From JACKFE01 sp050248735 (GTDB taxonomy: Bacteria > Nitrospirota > Nitrospiria > Nitrospirales > UBA8639): DNA of 64,000 nucleotides. The notes under the pieces are model-generated. The model saw nothing but the letters and a program-made list of their open reading frames with translations, had not been told where the DNA came from and did no database searches. The stretch is taken from NCBI GenBank assembly GCA_050248735.1, contig JBFWRU010000005.1, forward strand, positions 186,001-250,000, given 5' to 3'. A program made the position numbers and the translations under genes. Shown piece by piece: positions 35,074 to 43,259 of this stretch. The first letter of the stretch is position 1; every line of letters begins with the position of its first letter.

Positions 35074-36630
35074 TTAGGCTGCATGAGATCGTGTGCTATC
35101 GGCATGCGCCACAATGGCCTGCACCAGTGCCGGGACGGTATTTTCCGAAGCGATGATGTCAACCCGCAACCCTTCCTCCTCTACCGTCTGAGCCGTAATC
35201 GGGCCGATACACGCTACCATGGTATCTTTCACCAATGCGGTCAATTCCTGCCGATCAGGAAACAAATTGCAAAAATTCCGAACCGTGGAAGAACTGGTAA
35301 AGGTCAGATACTGAATCTCGCGTTGTTCAAAACGTTGACGGATCATATCCACATCCATGGCAGGAGGAAGGGCCTGGTAGGTTGTCACCACGTCCACCTG
35401 ACCTCCCATTTCCTGTAATTGTTCCGGAAGAATTTCCCGTGCCACTTTTGCGCGGGGGATAAGAATCCGATGCCCAGAAATGTTCAATTCACCAAGAGCA
35501 GCCAAAATCCCCTCCGCTTGAAAGTCCTTGGGGACCACATCAGCCGTCAATCCCCATTTCGTAAGTTCTTCTTGCGTTTTGGGTCCGATACAACAGATGC
35601 GAATCCCTGCAAAGCTGCGGGCATCTTTCTGGCATCCGTTCAGACGAGTCATAAATGACTGTACGCCATTGACGCTGGTAAAAATCACCCAGTGATAGGA
35701 GGACAGATGGTGAATCGCCCTATCCACCTCATCCCAACTGTCAGGAGGACAAATTTCCAGTGTGGGACATTCCACCGGTTCCGCGCCTAAGCCGGCCAAC
35801 AAATCTGACATGATCGGAGCCTGAGCACGAGGACGGGTAACCAACACGGCTTTTCCAAACAAAGGCCGGGACTCGCACCAATTCAGTCGATCCCGTAACC
35901 GCACGACTTCACCAACCACAATTACCGTCGGAGGGGTGATTCCGGCATCTAAGGCTTTAGTCACAATGTCAGCCAAAGTTCCGACAACCGTTCGCTGCCT
36001 GGCGTAGGTTCCCCATTGAATCAACGCAACGGGGGTTGAAGACGGTTTTCCCTCTTTGATTAATCGCTCAACAATTTGTGGAAGGTTTTTCATCCCCATC
36101 AGAAAGACCAAGGTACCTTCAGCGGAAGCAAAGCGAGGCCATTCCATGGCACTCACCGGTTTCTCGGGATCCTCATGCCCGGTCACAAACGCCACTGTGG
36201 AAGCCAGGGTCCGATGAGTGACCGGAATCCCCGCATAGGCTGGAACAGCTACGGCAGCCGTCACACCCGGCACGACCTCGAAGGCGATGCCGGCTCGGGC
36301 CACACATTCAGCTTCCTCTCCACCTCGTCCAAACACAAACGGATCACCACCTTTCAAGCGAACGACTCGCTTCCCCTCTCGGGCCTTACTTATGAGTAAG
36401 GCATTGATCTCCGCTTGATCCTGATAGGCCTTTCGCCCTTTTCGCCCGACATAGATTCGTTCGGCATACTGAGGAGCATATTTTAGGAGCTCAGGATTGG
36501 CCAGGTGGTCATACAAGATTACATCGGCCTGTTCCAGGCATTCCTTTCCACGAAGAGTCAGAAGCTTGGCGTCTCCCGGCCCGGCTCCGACCAAAAATAC
36601 ATGCCCCTGCGGACCGGTGACGTTCATCAT
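35074..36630 (-). CDS. cobA-hemD: uroporphyrinogen-III C-methyltransferase/synthase fusion (CobA-HemD)
   Basis: The 518-residue protein joins two steps at the haem/sirohaem branch point. Residues 1 to about 255 are the SAM-dependent methyltransferase (V-G-A-G-P-G-D-A-K-L-L-T at the start, G-G-D-P-F-V-F-G-R-G-G-E-E) making precorrin-2. The rest, from about 265 (V-L-V-T-R-P-R-A-Q), is uroporphyrinogen III synthase. The fusion is common in Nitrospirota and several other phyla. Its start overlaps the hemC stop by four bases. Confidence 0.95.
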   Translation of the reverse strand: MMNVTGPQGHVFLVGAGPGDAKLLTLRGKECLEQADVILYDHLANPELLKYAPQYAERIYVGRKGRKAYQDQAEINALLISKAREGKRVVRLKGGDPFVFGRGGEEAECVARAGIAFEVVPGVTAAVAVPAYAGIPVTHRTLASTVAFVTGHEDPEKPVSAMEWPRFASAEGTLVFLMGMKNLPQIVERLIKEGKPSSTPVALIQWGTYARQRTVVGTLADIVTKALDAGITPPTVIVVGEVVRLRDRLNWCESRPLFGKAVLVTRPRAQAPIMSDLLAGLGAEPVECPTLEICPPDSWDEVDRAIHHLSSYHWVIFTSVNGVQSFMTRLNGCQKDARSFAGIRICCIGPKTQEELTKWGLTADVVPKDFQAEGILAALGELNISGHRILIPRAKVAREILPEQLQEMGGQVDVVTTYQALPPAMDVDMIRQRFEQREIQYLTFTSSSTVRNFCNLFPDRQELTALVKDTMVACIGPITAQTVEEEGLRVDIIASENTVPALVQAIVAHADSTRSHAA

Positions 36631-37592
36631 GCCGTTCCGTAAATTTCCTGCAGGATGGGGGCTGCACCTTCATCCAATAATTGTTCTGCCAACCGCACCC
36701 CCAAGGATTCGGCTTCATTTTCCTTGCCGGATTGGGATCGACGCACATACCGCTTGCCATCGAGACTGACCACCAGCCCCTCTAAGGTCACCGTCTCCCC
36801 CTGAAGAGTCGCATGCCCCGCAATAGGAACCTGACAGCCCCCCTCCAGCCTGGTCAGGAAAGCCCGTTCGGCATCGACCGCCTTACGCGTGGACGAATGC
36901 TCAAATCTGGCAACGAGTTCGCGAACGAACATGTCGTCCGCTCGACCTTCAAGACCCAATGCTCCCTGTCCAATAGCCGGCAAACACACTTCCACCGATA
37001 GATATTCCGTGACATGATGATCCCAACCTAACCGTTTCAATCCGGCGCCTGCCAACAGAATCGCATCAAATCGACCTTCCTGAAGTTTACGGAGACGAGT
37101 GTCCAAATTGCCGCGCAGCACCTCAATACGAAGATCGTGACGGTAATGCAAAAGCTGCGATTGCCGACGCAGGCTGCTGGTTCCGATTTTCGCACCCCGA
37201 GGTAATTGATTTAAGGTCACCCCTTCATGGCCCAGAAATGCGTCACGTGGATCTTCTCGTTCGGGCACACAAATAACCTGAAGCCCATCCGGCAACACCG
37301 ATGGCATGTCCTTCATACTATGAACTGCCAAATCGATGGATCCATCGAGCAGGGCTTCTTCAATTTCCTTCACAAACAGCCCCTTCCCCCCGATTTTCGC
37401 CAGTGGAACATCTTGAATTTTATCTCCACTGGTTTGAATACGCTGTAAAGACACCTGCAGACTCGGATCGATGGCGAGTAGTTGATTTTTCACCCATTCG
37501 GCCTGCCATAACGCCAACTGACTTCCTCGAGTACCAATCACCAACTGCGATCGTGATCCTGTTGTTTTTTTCACCTGACTTCTGTGCTCCAT
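36627..37592 (-). CDS. hemC: porphobilinogen deaminase
   Basis: HemC polymerises four porphobilinogens into hydroxymethylbilane. It shows I-G-T-R-G-S-Q-L-A-L-W-Q-A near the start, the dipyrromethane-cofactor site G-G-C-Q-V-P-I with its Cys, and R-G-N-L-D-T-R-L-R-K-L. I chose ATG at 37592. The frame extends upstream to TTG 37658, with another ATG at 37619, but those residues are not conserved. Confidence 0.95.
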   Translation of the reverse strand: MEHRSQVKKTTGSRSQLVIGTRGSQLALWQAEWVKNQLLAIDPSLQVSLQRIQTSGDKIQDVPLAKIGGKGLFVKEIEEALLDGSIDLAVHSMKDMPSVLPDGLQVICVPEREDPRDAFLGHEGVTLNQLPRGAKIGTSSLRRQSQLLHYRHDLRIEVLRGNLDTRLRKLQEGRFDAILLAGAGLKRLGWDHHVTEYLSVEVCLPAIGQGALGLEGRADDMFVRELVARFEHSSTRKAVDAERAFLTRLEGGCQVPIAGHATLQGETVTLEGLVVSLDGKRYVRRSQSGKENEAESLGVRLAEQLLDEGAAPILQEIYGTA

Positions 37593-37714
37593 TGTCCCAG
37601 GCTGTACAAGACAATCCATCAAGGACTTGAAGATGTTGCGTTCTGCTATCCATATCAAGGAAGGTCACTGCCCGTGTGTCGCCCCCACGGGTCACGCCAG
37701 GCAAAAATAGCCGT

Positions 37715-39070
37715 TTAAGGAGTTTCTTCGGACACTTCCTCGACCTCGATGATTTCTATTTCCGTCTCGTCTGACACCTCGGTACCCACAACCTGGATAT
37801 CCTGCTCTTTGAGTTCAAAAAATCTTCTGGCGGCTTCGATGAAAGCAAATCCATTCTGTGATTGTGCTTCGGCCTTCAGCGTTACCAAAGGCCCATGCAG
37901 GAGTTTGTTCACAATGGAAGACGCTAGTCCTTCGATAACCATGCGGTCTTTTGGTGAAATCTCACCTAGTCGATTGAATACTTTTTCCAACTCGAGATGC
38001 TTGATATCTTCCGCTTTTTTTCTTAACGCGACAATCGTGGGCGTCGCCTCCAAACCACGAACCCAGGAAAGTATGCAATTCACTTCCTGTTGGACATATT
38101 TTTCGGCTTTTTCCGCTTCCCGGAGACGCTCTTCCTGATTATGGCCGACATGGGCTTTGAGATCGTCGATGTCGAACAGAAACGCATTATCAACATCTTT
38201 CACCCCAGGATCGATGTTTCTCGGAACCGTAATATCAATTAAAAAAATGGGACGGTTCATCCGTTGATGCACGGCCGATTCGATATCTTCTTTGGCGATC
38301 ACATAATGCGGAGCTCCAGTTGCGCAAATGATGATGTCGGCTCGGGGCAACACACTGTTCAACTCTTCATAAGGCACTGCATGACCATTGAACCGTTCGG
38401 CCAAATCCAAAGCCCGATGATGATTCCTGGTCGTCAGCAAGACCTCTTTTACGCCCTGACTTACCAAATGCCGAGCAGCAAGCTTCCCCATCTCCCCCGC
38501 TCCCACCAACAACACCACACGTTGTTTCAAATTTGAAAACACTTTTTTAGCTAACTCGACAGCCGCGTAACTGACAGACACGGCATATTCCCCGATTCGG
38601 GTGTTGGTGCGTACGCTTTTCCCAACAGATATGGCCTTTTTGACTAACTTATTCAAAATGACTCCTGAAGACCGATAGGTCAGGGCCATTTCATAGGCTT
38701 CCTTCACCTGCCCCAGAATCTGAGGTTCTCCTACCACCATGGAATCCAAGCTTGCTGAAACTCTGAACAGATGTCCGATCGCTTCGTCATCGCTGTATCG
38801 ATAAAGATGGGGCAAGAGTTCACCGGACGATAGGGAAAAATGGGTCGAGACCAGAAAATCTTCCAGCTTCCGAAAACCCCACTCGGCCCGCTCCACCACC
38901 GCATACACTTCAACACGATTACAGGTCCCCAAAAACATGGCTTCCTGAATACCCGGATAGGCCATCAAGCGACTCAGTGCCTCGCCCATTCGACTTTCGG
39001 GAATCGCTAATAATTCCCGAAGCTCCACCGGAGCCGAACGATGATTCAATCCTAAGACAATAATGTTCAT
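37715..39070 (-). CDS. hemA: glutamyl-tRNA reductase
   Basis: The 451-residue enzyme reduces glutamyl-tRNA to glutamate-1-semialdehyde, the committed step of the C5 route. It begins M-N-I-I-V-L-G-L-N-H-R-S-A-P-V, has the catalytic Cys in L-G-T-C-N-R-V-E-V-Y, and an NADPH fold G-A-G-E-M-G-K-L-A. A longer in-frame extension to 39253 lies antisense-like inside the upstream gene and is rejected. The ATG overlaps the TGA of the ccsA/hemX-like gene (ATGA). Confidence 0.96.
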   Translation of the reverse strand: MNIIVLGLNHRSAPVELRELLAIPESRMGEALSRLMAYPGIQEAMFLGTCNRVEVYAVVERAEWGFRKLEDFLVSTHFSLSSGELLPHLYRYSDDEAIGHLFRVSASLDSMVVGEPQILGQVKEAYEMALTYRSSGVILNKLVKKAISVGKSVRTNTRIGEYAVSVSYAAVELAKKVFSNLKQRVVLLVGAGEMGKLAARHLVSQGVKEVLLTTRNHHRALDLAERFNGHAVPYEELNSVLPRADIIICATGAPHYVIAKEDIESAVHQRMNRPIFLIDITVPRNIDPGVKDVDNAFLFDIDDLKAHVGHNQEERLREAEKAEKYVQQEVNCILSWVRGLEATPTIVALRKKAEDIKHLELEKVFNRLGEISPKDRMVIEGLASSIVNKLLHGPLVTLKAEAQSQNGFAFIEAARRFFELKEQDIQVVGTEVSDETEIEIIEVEEVSEETP

Positions 39071-39876
39071 AACAAGGACATGGGTTGATGACTTTTCATA
39101 AGGATCCCAACGAAGGTCAGGATCACTCCTGCAAAGCCGACGATGGTCAGGTAAGCCGCCTTTTTTGCCCGCCAGCCCACCGTGACTCTTCCCAGTAAGA
39201 CCGCTAAATAAAACACCCAAGTCACCATGGCCCAAATTTGCTCCGGGTTCCAACTCAAATAGGATCCCTTCGTCAATTGGGCGGAAACCGCCCCGGCCAA
39301 AATGCCCAGGGTCAGCAGGGGGAACCCCAATAATATCGACCGCTGGTTTAACGAATCCAAAAAGTCCAAAGGTGGCAACTTAAAGGACAACACATTAAAT
39401 TGCTTGGACTTTAACAAGCGCTCCTGCAACACGTACATCACTCCGGCCACAAATGCTATGGCAAACCCAATGGTGCCGAGCATACTTAATGTCACATGGA
39501 CCCACACGCTTTGAAAGACGGGCGGAAGCGAACCGGACTTCACTGGAGCCAATGTGGCGGAAACAAGCGATAATAGAGCCAAGGGCAGAATGAAGGCGCC
39601 GAGCGCCTGCAACCCCCGAGTCAGTCCAACAATAACCAGGACGAACACCAATCCCCAGGCGAAAAAGGACATGGCCTCCTTAAAAGTCATAATCGGGACA
39701 TGTCCCGTGGCTATCATGGTTCCAATGAGACTGGCCGTATGGCACAGAAACCCTAGCCCCGTCACGGCAAATGAAAACTTGGAAATAAATTCCGACCGAT
39801 GAATTAAATAGGTCAGAGCCAGAATGGTCCCGACTAAGTAGAGCCCCATGGTCGAATAAATGAAGATTTCAGGCAT
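39067..39876 (-). CDS. CcsA/HemX-like cytochrome c assembly family membrane protein
   Basis: The roughly 270-residue protein has about eight transmembrane helices and the family's conserved middle (V-W-V-H-V-T-L-S-M-L-G, then S-W-N-P-E-Q-I-W-A-M near the end; the classical W-D signature is W-N here). Next to hemA this family is usually named HemX, proposed to influence HemA level; paralogues (CcsA) handle haem for cytochrome c. The ATG at 39876 is chosen; an in-frame ATG at 39933 would add 19 residues. It overlaps hemA by four bases. Confidence 0.9.
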   Translation of the reverse strand: MPEIFIYSTMGLYLVGTILALTYLIHRSEFISKFSFAVTGLGFLCHTASLIGTMIATGHVPIMTFKEAMSFFAWGLVFVLVIVGLTRGLQALGAFILPLALLSLVSATLAPVKSGSLPPVFQSVWVHVTLSMLGTIGFAIAFVAGVMYVLQERLLKSKQFNVLSFKLPPLDFLDSLNQRSILLGFPLLTLGILAGAVSAQLTKGSYLSWNPEQIWAMVTWVFYLAVLLGRVTVGWRAKKAAYLTIVGFAGVILTFVGILMKSHQPMSLL

Positions 39877-40007
39877 GACGACGGACTTCAAAATCAATAA
39901 ACATTCCCCCAGAGTCGAGTATAGAACCACCATGACATAAGGTCAAGAAAATCAACGACTTATCATTTAAATAGATAGAAAACACCCCAGCCACTTAGGA
40001 GCAACCA

Positions 40008-40802
40008 TCAGGCTATTCCAGCGGTTGTTCCCCCACACACATTAATAGCCTGTCCGGTAATCGCGCTTGCCCCGTTGCTGCACAGGAAAACAGCCAGACT
40101 GGCGATTTCACCGGCCTCTGCCATTCGTTTTATAGGGATGGCCTGGACAGCCTGTTCCCGAAAGGCTTCCGGTGTCATACCCACCATAGCCGCCGTTTCT
40201 TCAAAACCAAGCCGAGCCATGGCAGTATCCACCCAGGTAGGGCAAATGGCATTCACAGTCACCCCACGGTCGGCCACTTCCAAAGCCAGAGATTTCGTAA
40301 AACCCAGCAAGCCATGCTTGGCCGTACAATAGGCCACATACCCCGCTACCCCGAATCGTCCGAGGACGGATGAAATATTCACAATACGTCCAAAACGCCT
40401 TTGAATCATATGGGGGATCACCTTTTTTGAGCACAAATAGGTCCCGGTTAAATTCACTTCGATAATGTCCCTCCACTTGAAATCATCTGGATCATCAATA
40501 GGGGTCCTCCCGGACATCCCGGCATTGTTCACCAATATATCGAGGCGACCATAGGAACGGATGACCTGTTGAACCATTCCTTCTACCTCTGCCGTTTTCG
40601 TCACATCACAGAGAATGGCCAGCACTTCGCCCCCCATAGCACCCAATTCCTTCGACGTGGCGTCGAGGGTTCCCCTACGCCTCCCACAAATGATCACCCG
40701 TTTTTTTTGAGCGGCAAAAGCCAAGGCAATTGCCCGGCCGATTCCTTCTCCCCCGCCCGTCACCAACACAACTTGAGCTTCGTCATCCGTAATATCAGTC
40801 AT
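40008..40802 (-). CDS. SDR family oxidoreductase
   Basis: The 264-residue Rossmann-fold dehydrogenase has the cofactor motif T-G-G-G-E-G-I-G (about 16-23), N-N-A-G near 93, the catalytic Y-C-T-A-K (Y-x3-K), and the preceding Ser in N-I-S-S-V-L-G. R-R after the second strand suggests NADP preference. It resembles 3-oxoacyl-ACP or acetoacetyl-CoA reductases and 3-hydroxybutyrate dehydrogenases; the substrate cannot be fixed. It is monocistronic and divergent from rsmI. Confidence 0.92.
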   Translation of the reverse strand: MTDITDDEAQVVLVTGGGEGIGRAIALAFAAQKKRVIICGRRRGTLDATSKELGAMGGEVLAILCDVTKTAEVEGMVQQVIRSYGRLDILVNNAGMSGRTPIDDPDDFKWRDIIEVNLTGTYLCSKKVIPHMIQRRFGRIVNISSVLGRFGVAGYVAYCTAKHGLLGFTKSLALEVADRGVTVNAICPTWVDTAMARLGFEETAAMVGMTPEAFREQAVQAIPIKRMAEAGEIASLAVFLCSNGASAITGQAINVCGGTTAGIA

Positions 40803-40974
40803 GACAAGATTCCTAATCCCTTACCGACCGGTTTGACTTTTTCACTCTCGTTCTACCCAAAAACTTCTTCCCGACAATTCGTGCCTTGCTGCTAAGTGGC
40901 AGGTGAATTCTAGACAATCTCTTGAACACCCAGTACGATCCTGAGATCAAAATTTAGAAATGTGGAGAAACGAT

Positions 40975-41715
40975 ATGGATGGAACATTGTTTGTGGTGAG
41001 TACACCCATTGGAAATTTGGAGGACATGACGTTTCGGGCAATCCGAACCCTCAAAGAATCATCCGTGATAGCGGCAGAAGACACCCGACACACACAAAAA
41101 CTCTGCAATTACTATCAGATTGGCACTCCCTTAACTAGCTATCATGACTTCAACAAGGAAGAAAAAACCTTGATTTTGTTACACCGATTGCATGAAGGTC
41201 TGGCCGTATCCCTGGTGTGTGATGCCGGAACCCCTTTGATTTCCGACCCGGGATATTATTTGGTGCATCGGGCCACTGAAGAGAACATTCCCGTCGTGCC
41301 CATCCCGGGTCCTTCCTCTATTTTGGCAGCATTATGTGCGTCAGGCCTCCCGACTGATCAATTTAGATTTGAGGGGTTTGTCCCTAAAAAACCGGTGGCC
41401 AGGGAGAAACTGTTCCAATACGTCAAGGAACAACCTGGAACCCTTATTTTCTTCGATACGCAACACCGTGTGCTGAAAACCTTATCCCACCTGCTGAAAA
41501 TTGTGGGAAATCGTCGCATTGTCGTGGCCAGAGAATTAACCAAACTCAACGAAGAATTTTTTCGCGGCACCATTGAAGAGGTCACCCATCAACTCCAACA
41601 AAAGCCCATCAAGGGTGAAATCACCCTTCTCGTTCAAGGCATGTCAGCCAGAAAACGAAAGCAGGCGGACAGCTTCATAGCTTCTTGCCCCCTTACACAT
41701 TCTCTTTCTGAATGA
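40975..41715 (+). CDS. rsmI: 16S rRNA (cytidine-1402 2'-O)-methyltransferase
   Basis: RsmI methylates the ribose of C1402 in the 16S rRNA decoding centre. The N-terminus L-F-V-V-S-T-P-I-G-N-L-E-D-M-T, A-E-D-T-R-H-T, and P-I-P-G-P-S-S are diagnostic of this tetrapyrrole-methylase-fold family. I chose ATG 40975, which has GGAGA seven bases upstream, over an ATG 15 bases earlier. Its 3' end overlaps the convergent tusA-like gene by about 23 bases. Confidence 0.95.
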   Translation: MDGTLFVVSTPIGNLEDMTFRAIRTLKESSVIAAEDTRHTQKLCNYYQIGTPLTSYHDFNKEEKTLILLHRLHEGLAVSLVCDAGTPLISDPGYYLVHRATEENIPVVPIPGPSSILAALCASGLPTDQFRFEGFVPKKPVAREKLFQYVKEQPGTLIFFDTQHRVLKTLSHLLKIVGNRRIVVARELTKLNEEFFRGTIEEVTHQLQQKPIKGEITLLVQGMSARKRKQADSFIASCPLTHSLSE

Positions 41716-41917
41716 CAATTCGATAATATCCATCAAGCAAATCTTGACTTTTAACGTGATGTCCTTCATTTCGAATGCTTTGAGGAACGTTTTGAATCGG
41801 ATCCCCCTCATCCAATAGCACACTTAATAGATCACCGGGATCCAATGATTCCAATTTTAACTTTGTTTTGACAAAGTTATAGGGACAGATGACCCCACGC
41901 AGATCAAGCTCCTCCAT
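41693..41917 (-). CDS. TusA/SirA-like sulfur carrier protein
   Basis: The 74-residue protein has the TusA pattern D-L-R-G-V-I-C-P-Y-N-F-V-K-T-K with the persulfide Cys (C11) followed by Pro, and L-L-D-E-G-D-P-I-Q-N-V-P in place of the usual D-D-P strand. TusA-like proteins carry sulfur for tRNA thiolation, molybdenum cofactor or dissimilatory sulfur pathways. No partner is adjacent, so the specific path is open. Confidence 0.9.
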   Translation of the reverse strand: MEELDLRGVICPYNFVKTKLKLESLDPGDLLSVLLDEGDPIQNVPQSIRNEGHHVKSQDLLDGYYRIVIQKENV

Positions 41918-42009
41918 TACAAAATTTTCCCTCCACCCTGTATAGCCAAATTTAGTGCCGAAAAGTTTATGTTGATATTAAAATTTAACATCTCGTATTG
42001 CCCATAACA

Positions 42010-42043
42010 AAAGAGCGTGTCGGCTTTCGCCGACACGCTCTTT
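42010..42043 (-). terminator. terminator of the 42.1-42.8 kb secreted protein gene
   Basis: A 15-bp stem (42010-42024 with 42029-42043; core GAGCGTGTCGG) closes a four-base loop and is followed on the minus strand by TTTTGTTATG, just 26 bases after the stop. Confidence 0.9.
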
Positions 42044-42068
42044 GAAAAATACTCCTCTGAAGAGAAGA

Positions 42069-42824
42069 CTATTGAGTCGTTCCCTTATTGAAATTCTTTC
42101 GATCATCCCCGTAATCAGTCGCGATAGTCTTATCCGTACGACCATTGACCGTATCAGGTTGGGGGGCGCATTGCCAGCAAGGAGCGGCACCGGTCATCAT
42201 TCCAACTTCACTGTGGATACCGGTTTCCACGGCTCCAGGTTGCACCGACCCCAAAGGAACACCCGTATGGCCACCATGTTGGATGGTCAAGCCTCTGTAG
42301 TGAGCCTGATCTGGACGTTGACCTAAACCGCCACCAAATCCTGGGTTGTCTGCTCCACCTAATAACTGGTTGCCCTTTAAGGTGTAGACTTCACGAACCA
42401 ACTTCTTTCCAGTCCCAAAAGGTTGCTCAGGGGTGGTTTCTTCTCTAGCGGAGACAGCAACATAGTCTCCCTTGGTGATCGATTTTAGGTTTGAGACGTT
42501 GGTCTGGTCATCAATGTGAAGGGTCATTATATTTAACGCCCCTCTCAATGTTTGACGCTCATCATGGGAACTTCCGCCCATGTCCAGGTATAATTTTTTA
42601 CCGGACAGGTCAATACCAATCACTTCGCCCTGGATCGTCTCCGGTGCGGACAGATACCGCAACATGTCATCCTGATCCATAACCCTGGCCCTGGTACCAG
42701 AGCCCTGAGATTCTCCGACGCCCGTACCAAACCCGGAATGGGCTGGGACACGCTCTTGCGCAACCGCCACGGACACCGAGCTTGCAAGAATAATTGCTGC
42801 TCCAAAATACCCTACCTTCCGCAT
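42069..42824 (-). CDS. secreted protein of unknown function
   Basis: The 251-residue protein has a Sec signal peptide (A-A-I-I-L-A-S-S-V-S-V-A-V-A-Q at 9-23). The middle part contains an OB-like stretch (I-Q-G-E-V-I-G-I-D-L-S-G-K-K-L-Y-L and D-Y-V-A-V-S-A-R-E). The C-terminal third is Gly/Gln/His-rich with a C-W-Q-C pair. I recognise no family. A near-consensus promoter and a strong terminator frame it as a single, probably well-expressed gene. Confidence 0.8.
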   Translation of the reverse strand: MRKVGYFGAAIILASSVSVAVAQERVPAHSGFGTGVGESQGSGTRARVMDQDDMLRYLSAPETIQGEVIGIDLSGKKLYLDMGGSSHDERQTLRGALNIMTLHIDDQTNVSNLKSITKGDYVAVSAREETTPEQPFGTGKKLVREVYTLKGNQLLGGADNPGFGGGLGQRPDQAHYRGLTIQHGGHTGVPLGSVQPGAVETGIHSEVGMMTGAAPCWQCAPQPDTVNGRTDKTIATDYGDDRKNFNKGTTQ

Positions 42825-42909
42825 GTGGCTCCTCCTTGGAAGTGTGAGTGAATAATCAAAAAAACGAACAAATTAAAGTTTCTTTTTTATCTCATCATTA
42901 GGGGTGCAC

Positions 42910-42938
42910 ACTATAGTCAAGGGATCATTACCTGTCAA
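42910..42938 (-). promoter_or_regulatory. strong sigma-70 promoter of the secreted protein gene
   Basis: On the minus strand a perfect -35 TTGACA (42938-42933), a 17-base spacer and a -10 TATAGT (42915-42910) give a near-ideal promoter. Transcription would start near 42903, about 80 bases before the ATG. Confidence 0.8.
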
Positions 42939-43048
42939 GTGAAATTTCGCCGTCGTTCTTTCCTCAGAGCACTAGAATATTGCCTTAGGGCTTTGTCCTA
43001 AACTCATAATTGGTTTGAGTTGAGAAAGTGCCTAGGTGATTCATATTG

Positions 43049-43135
43049 TGGTGCCCGGAGGGAGGGTCGAACTCCCACTCTCGTGAAAGAACCGGATTTT
43101 GAGTCCGGCGCGTCTGCCAGTTCCGCCATCCGGGC
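43049..43135 (-). tRNA. tRNA-Leu (anticodon CAA)
   Basis: An 87-base class II tRNA on the minus strand. The acceptor stem GCCCGGA pairs with TCCGGGC, the discriminator is A, and CCA is encoded. The anticodon stem CCGGA/TCCGG encloses the loop CTCAAAA with anticodon CAA. A long variable arm and the T-loop G-T-T-C-G-A are present. It reads UUG leucine codons. Confidence 0.97.
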
Positions 43136-43259
43136 AATGGGCAAATGTGAAACGGATATCTACCACGAAGCCGAGGCAAGGTCAAACAGCTAAGTATTAA
43201 CCGACTGTATAAAGGATAAGGTCCCAATCCGCCTCTTTCAAATAAGAATTTAACAGGCT

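Noticed and set aside
37715..39253. 512-residue version of HemA with an N-terminal extension
   Set aside because: The extra 61 residues lie inside the upstream membrane protein gene in another frame, and the conserved HemA start M-N-I-I-V-L-G-L-N-H is at 39070 with an ATGA overlap.
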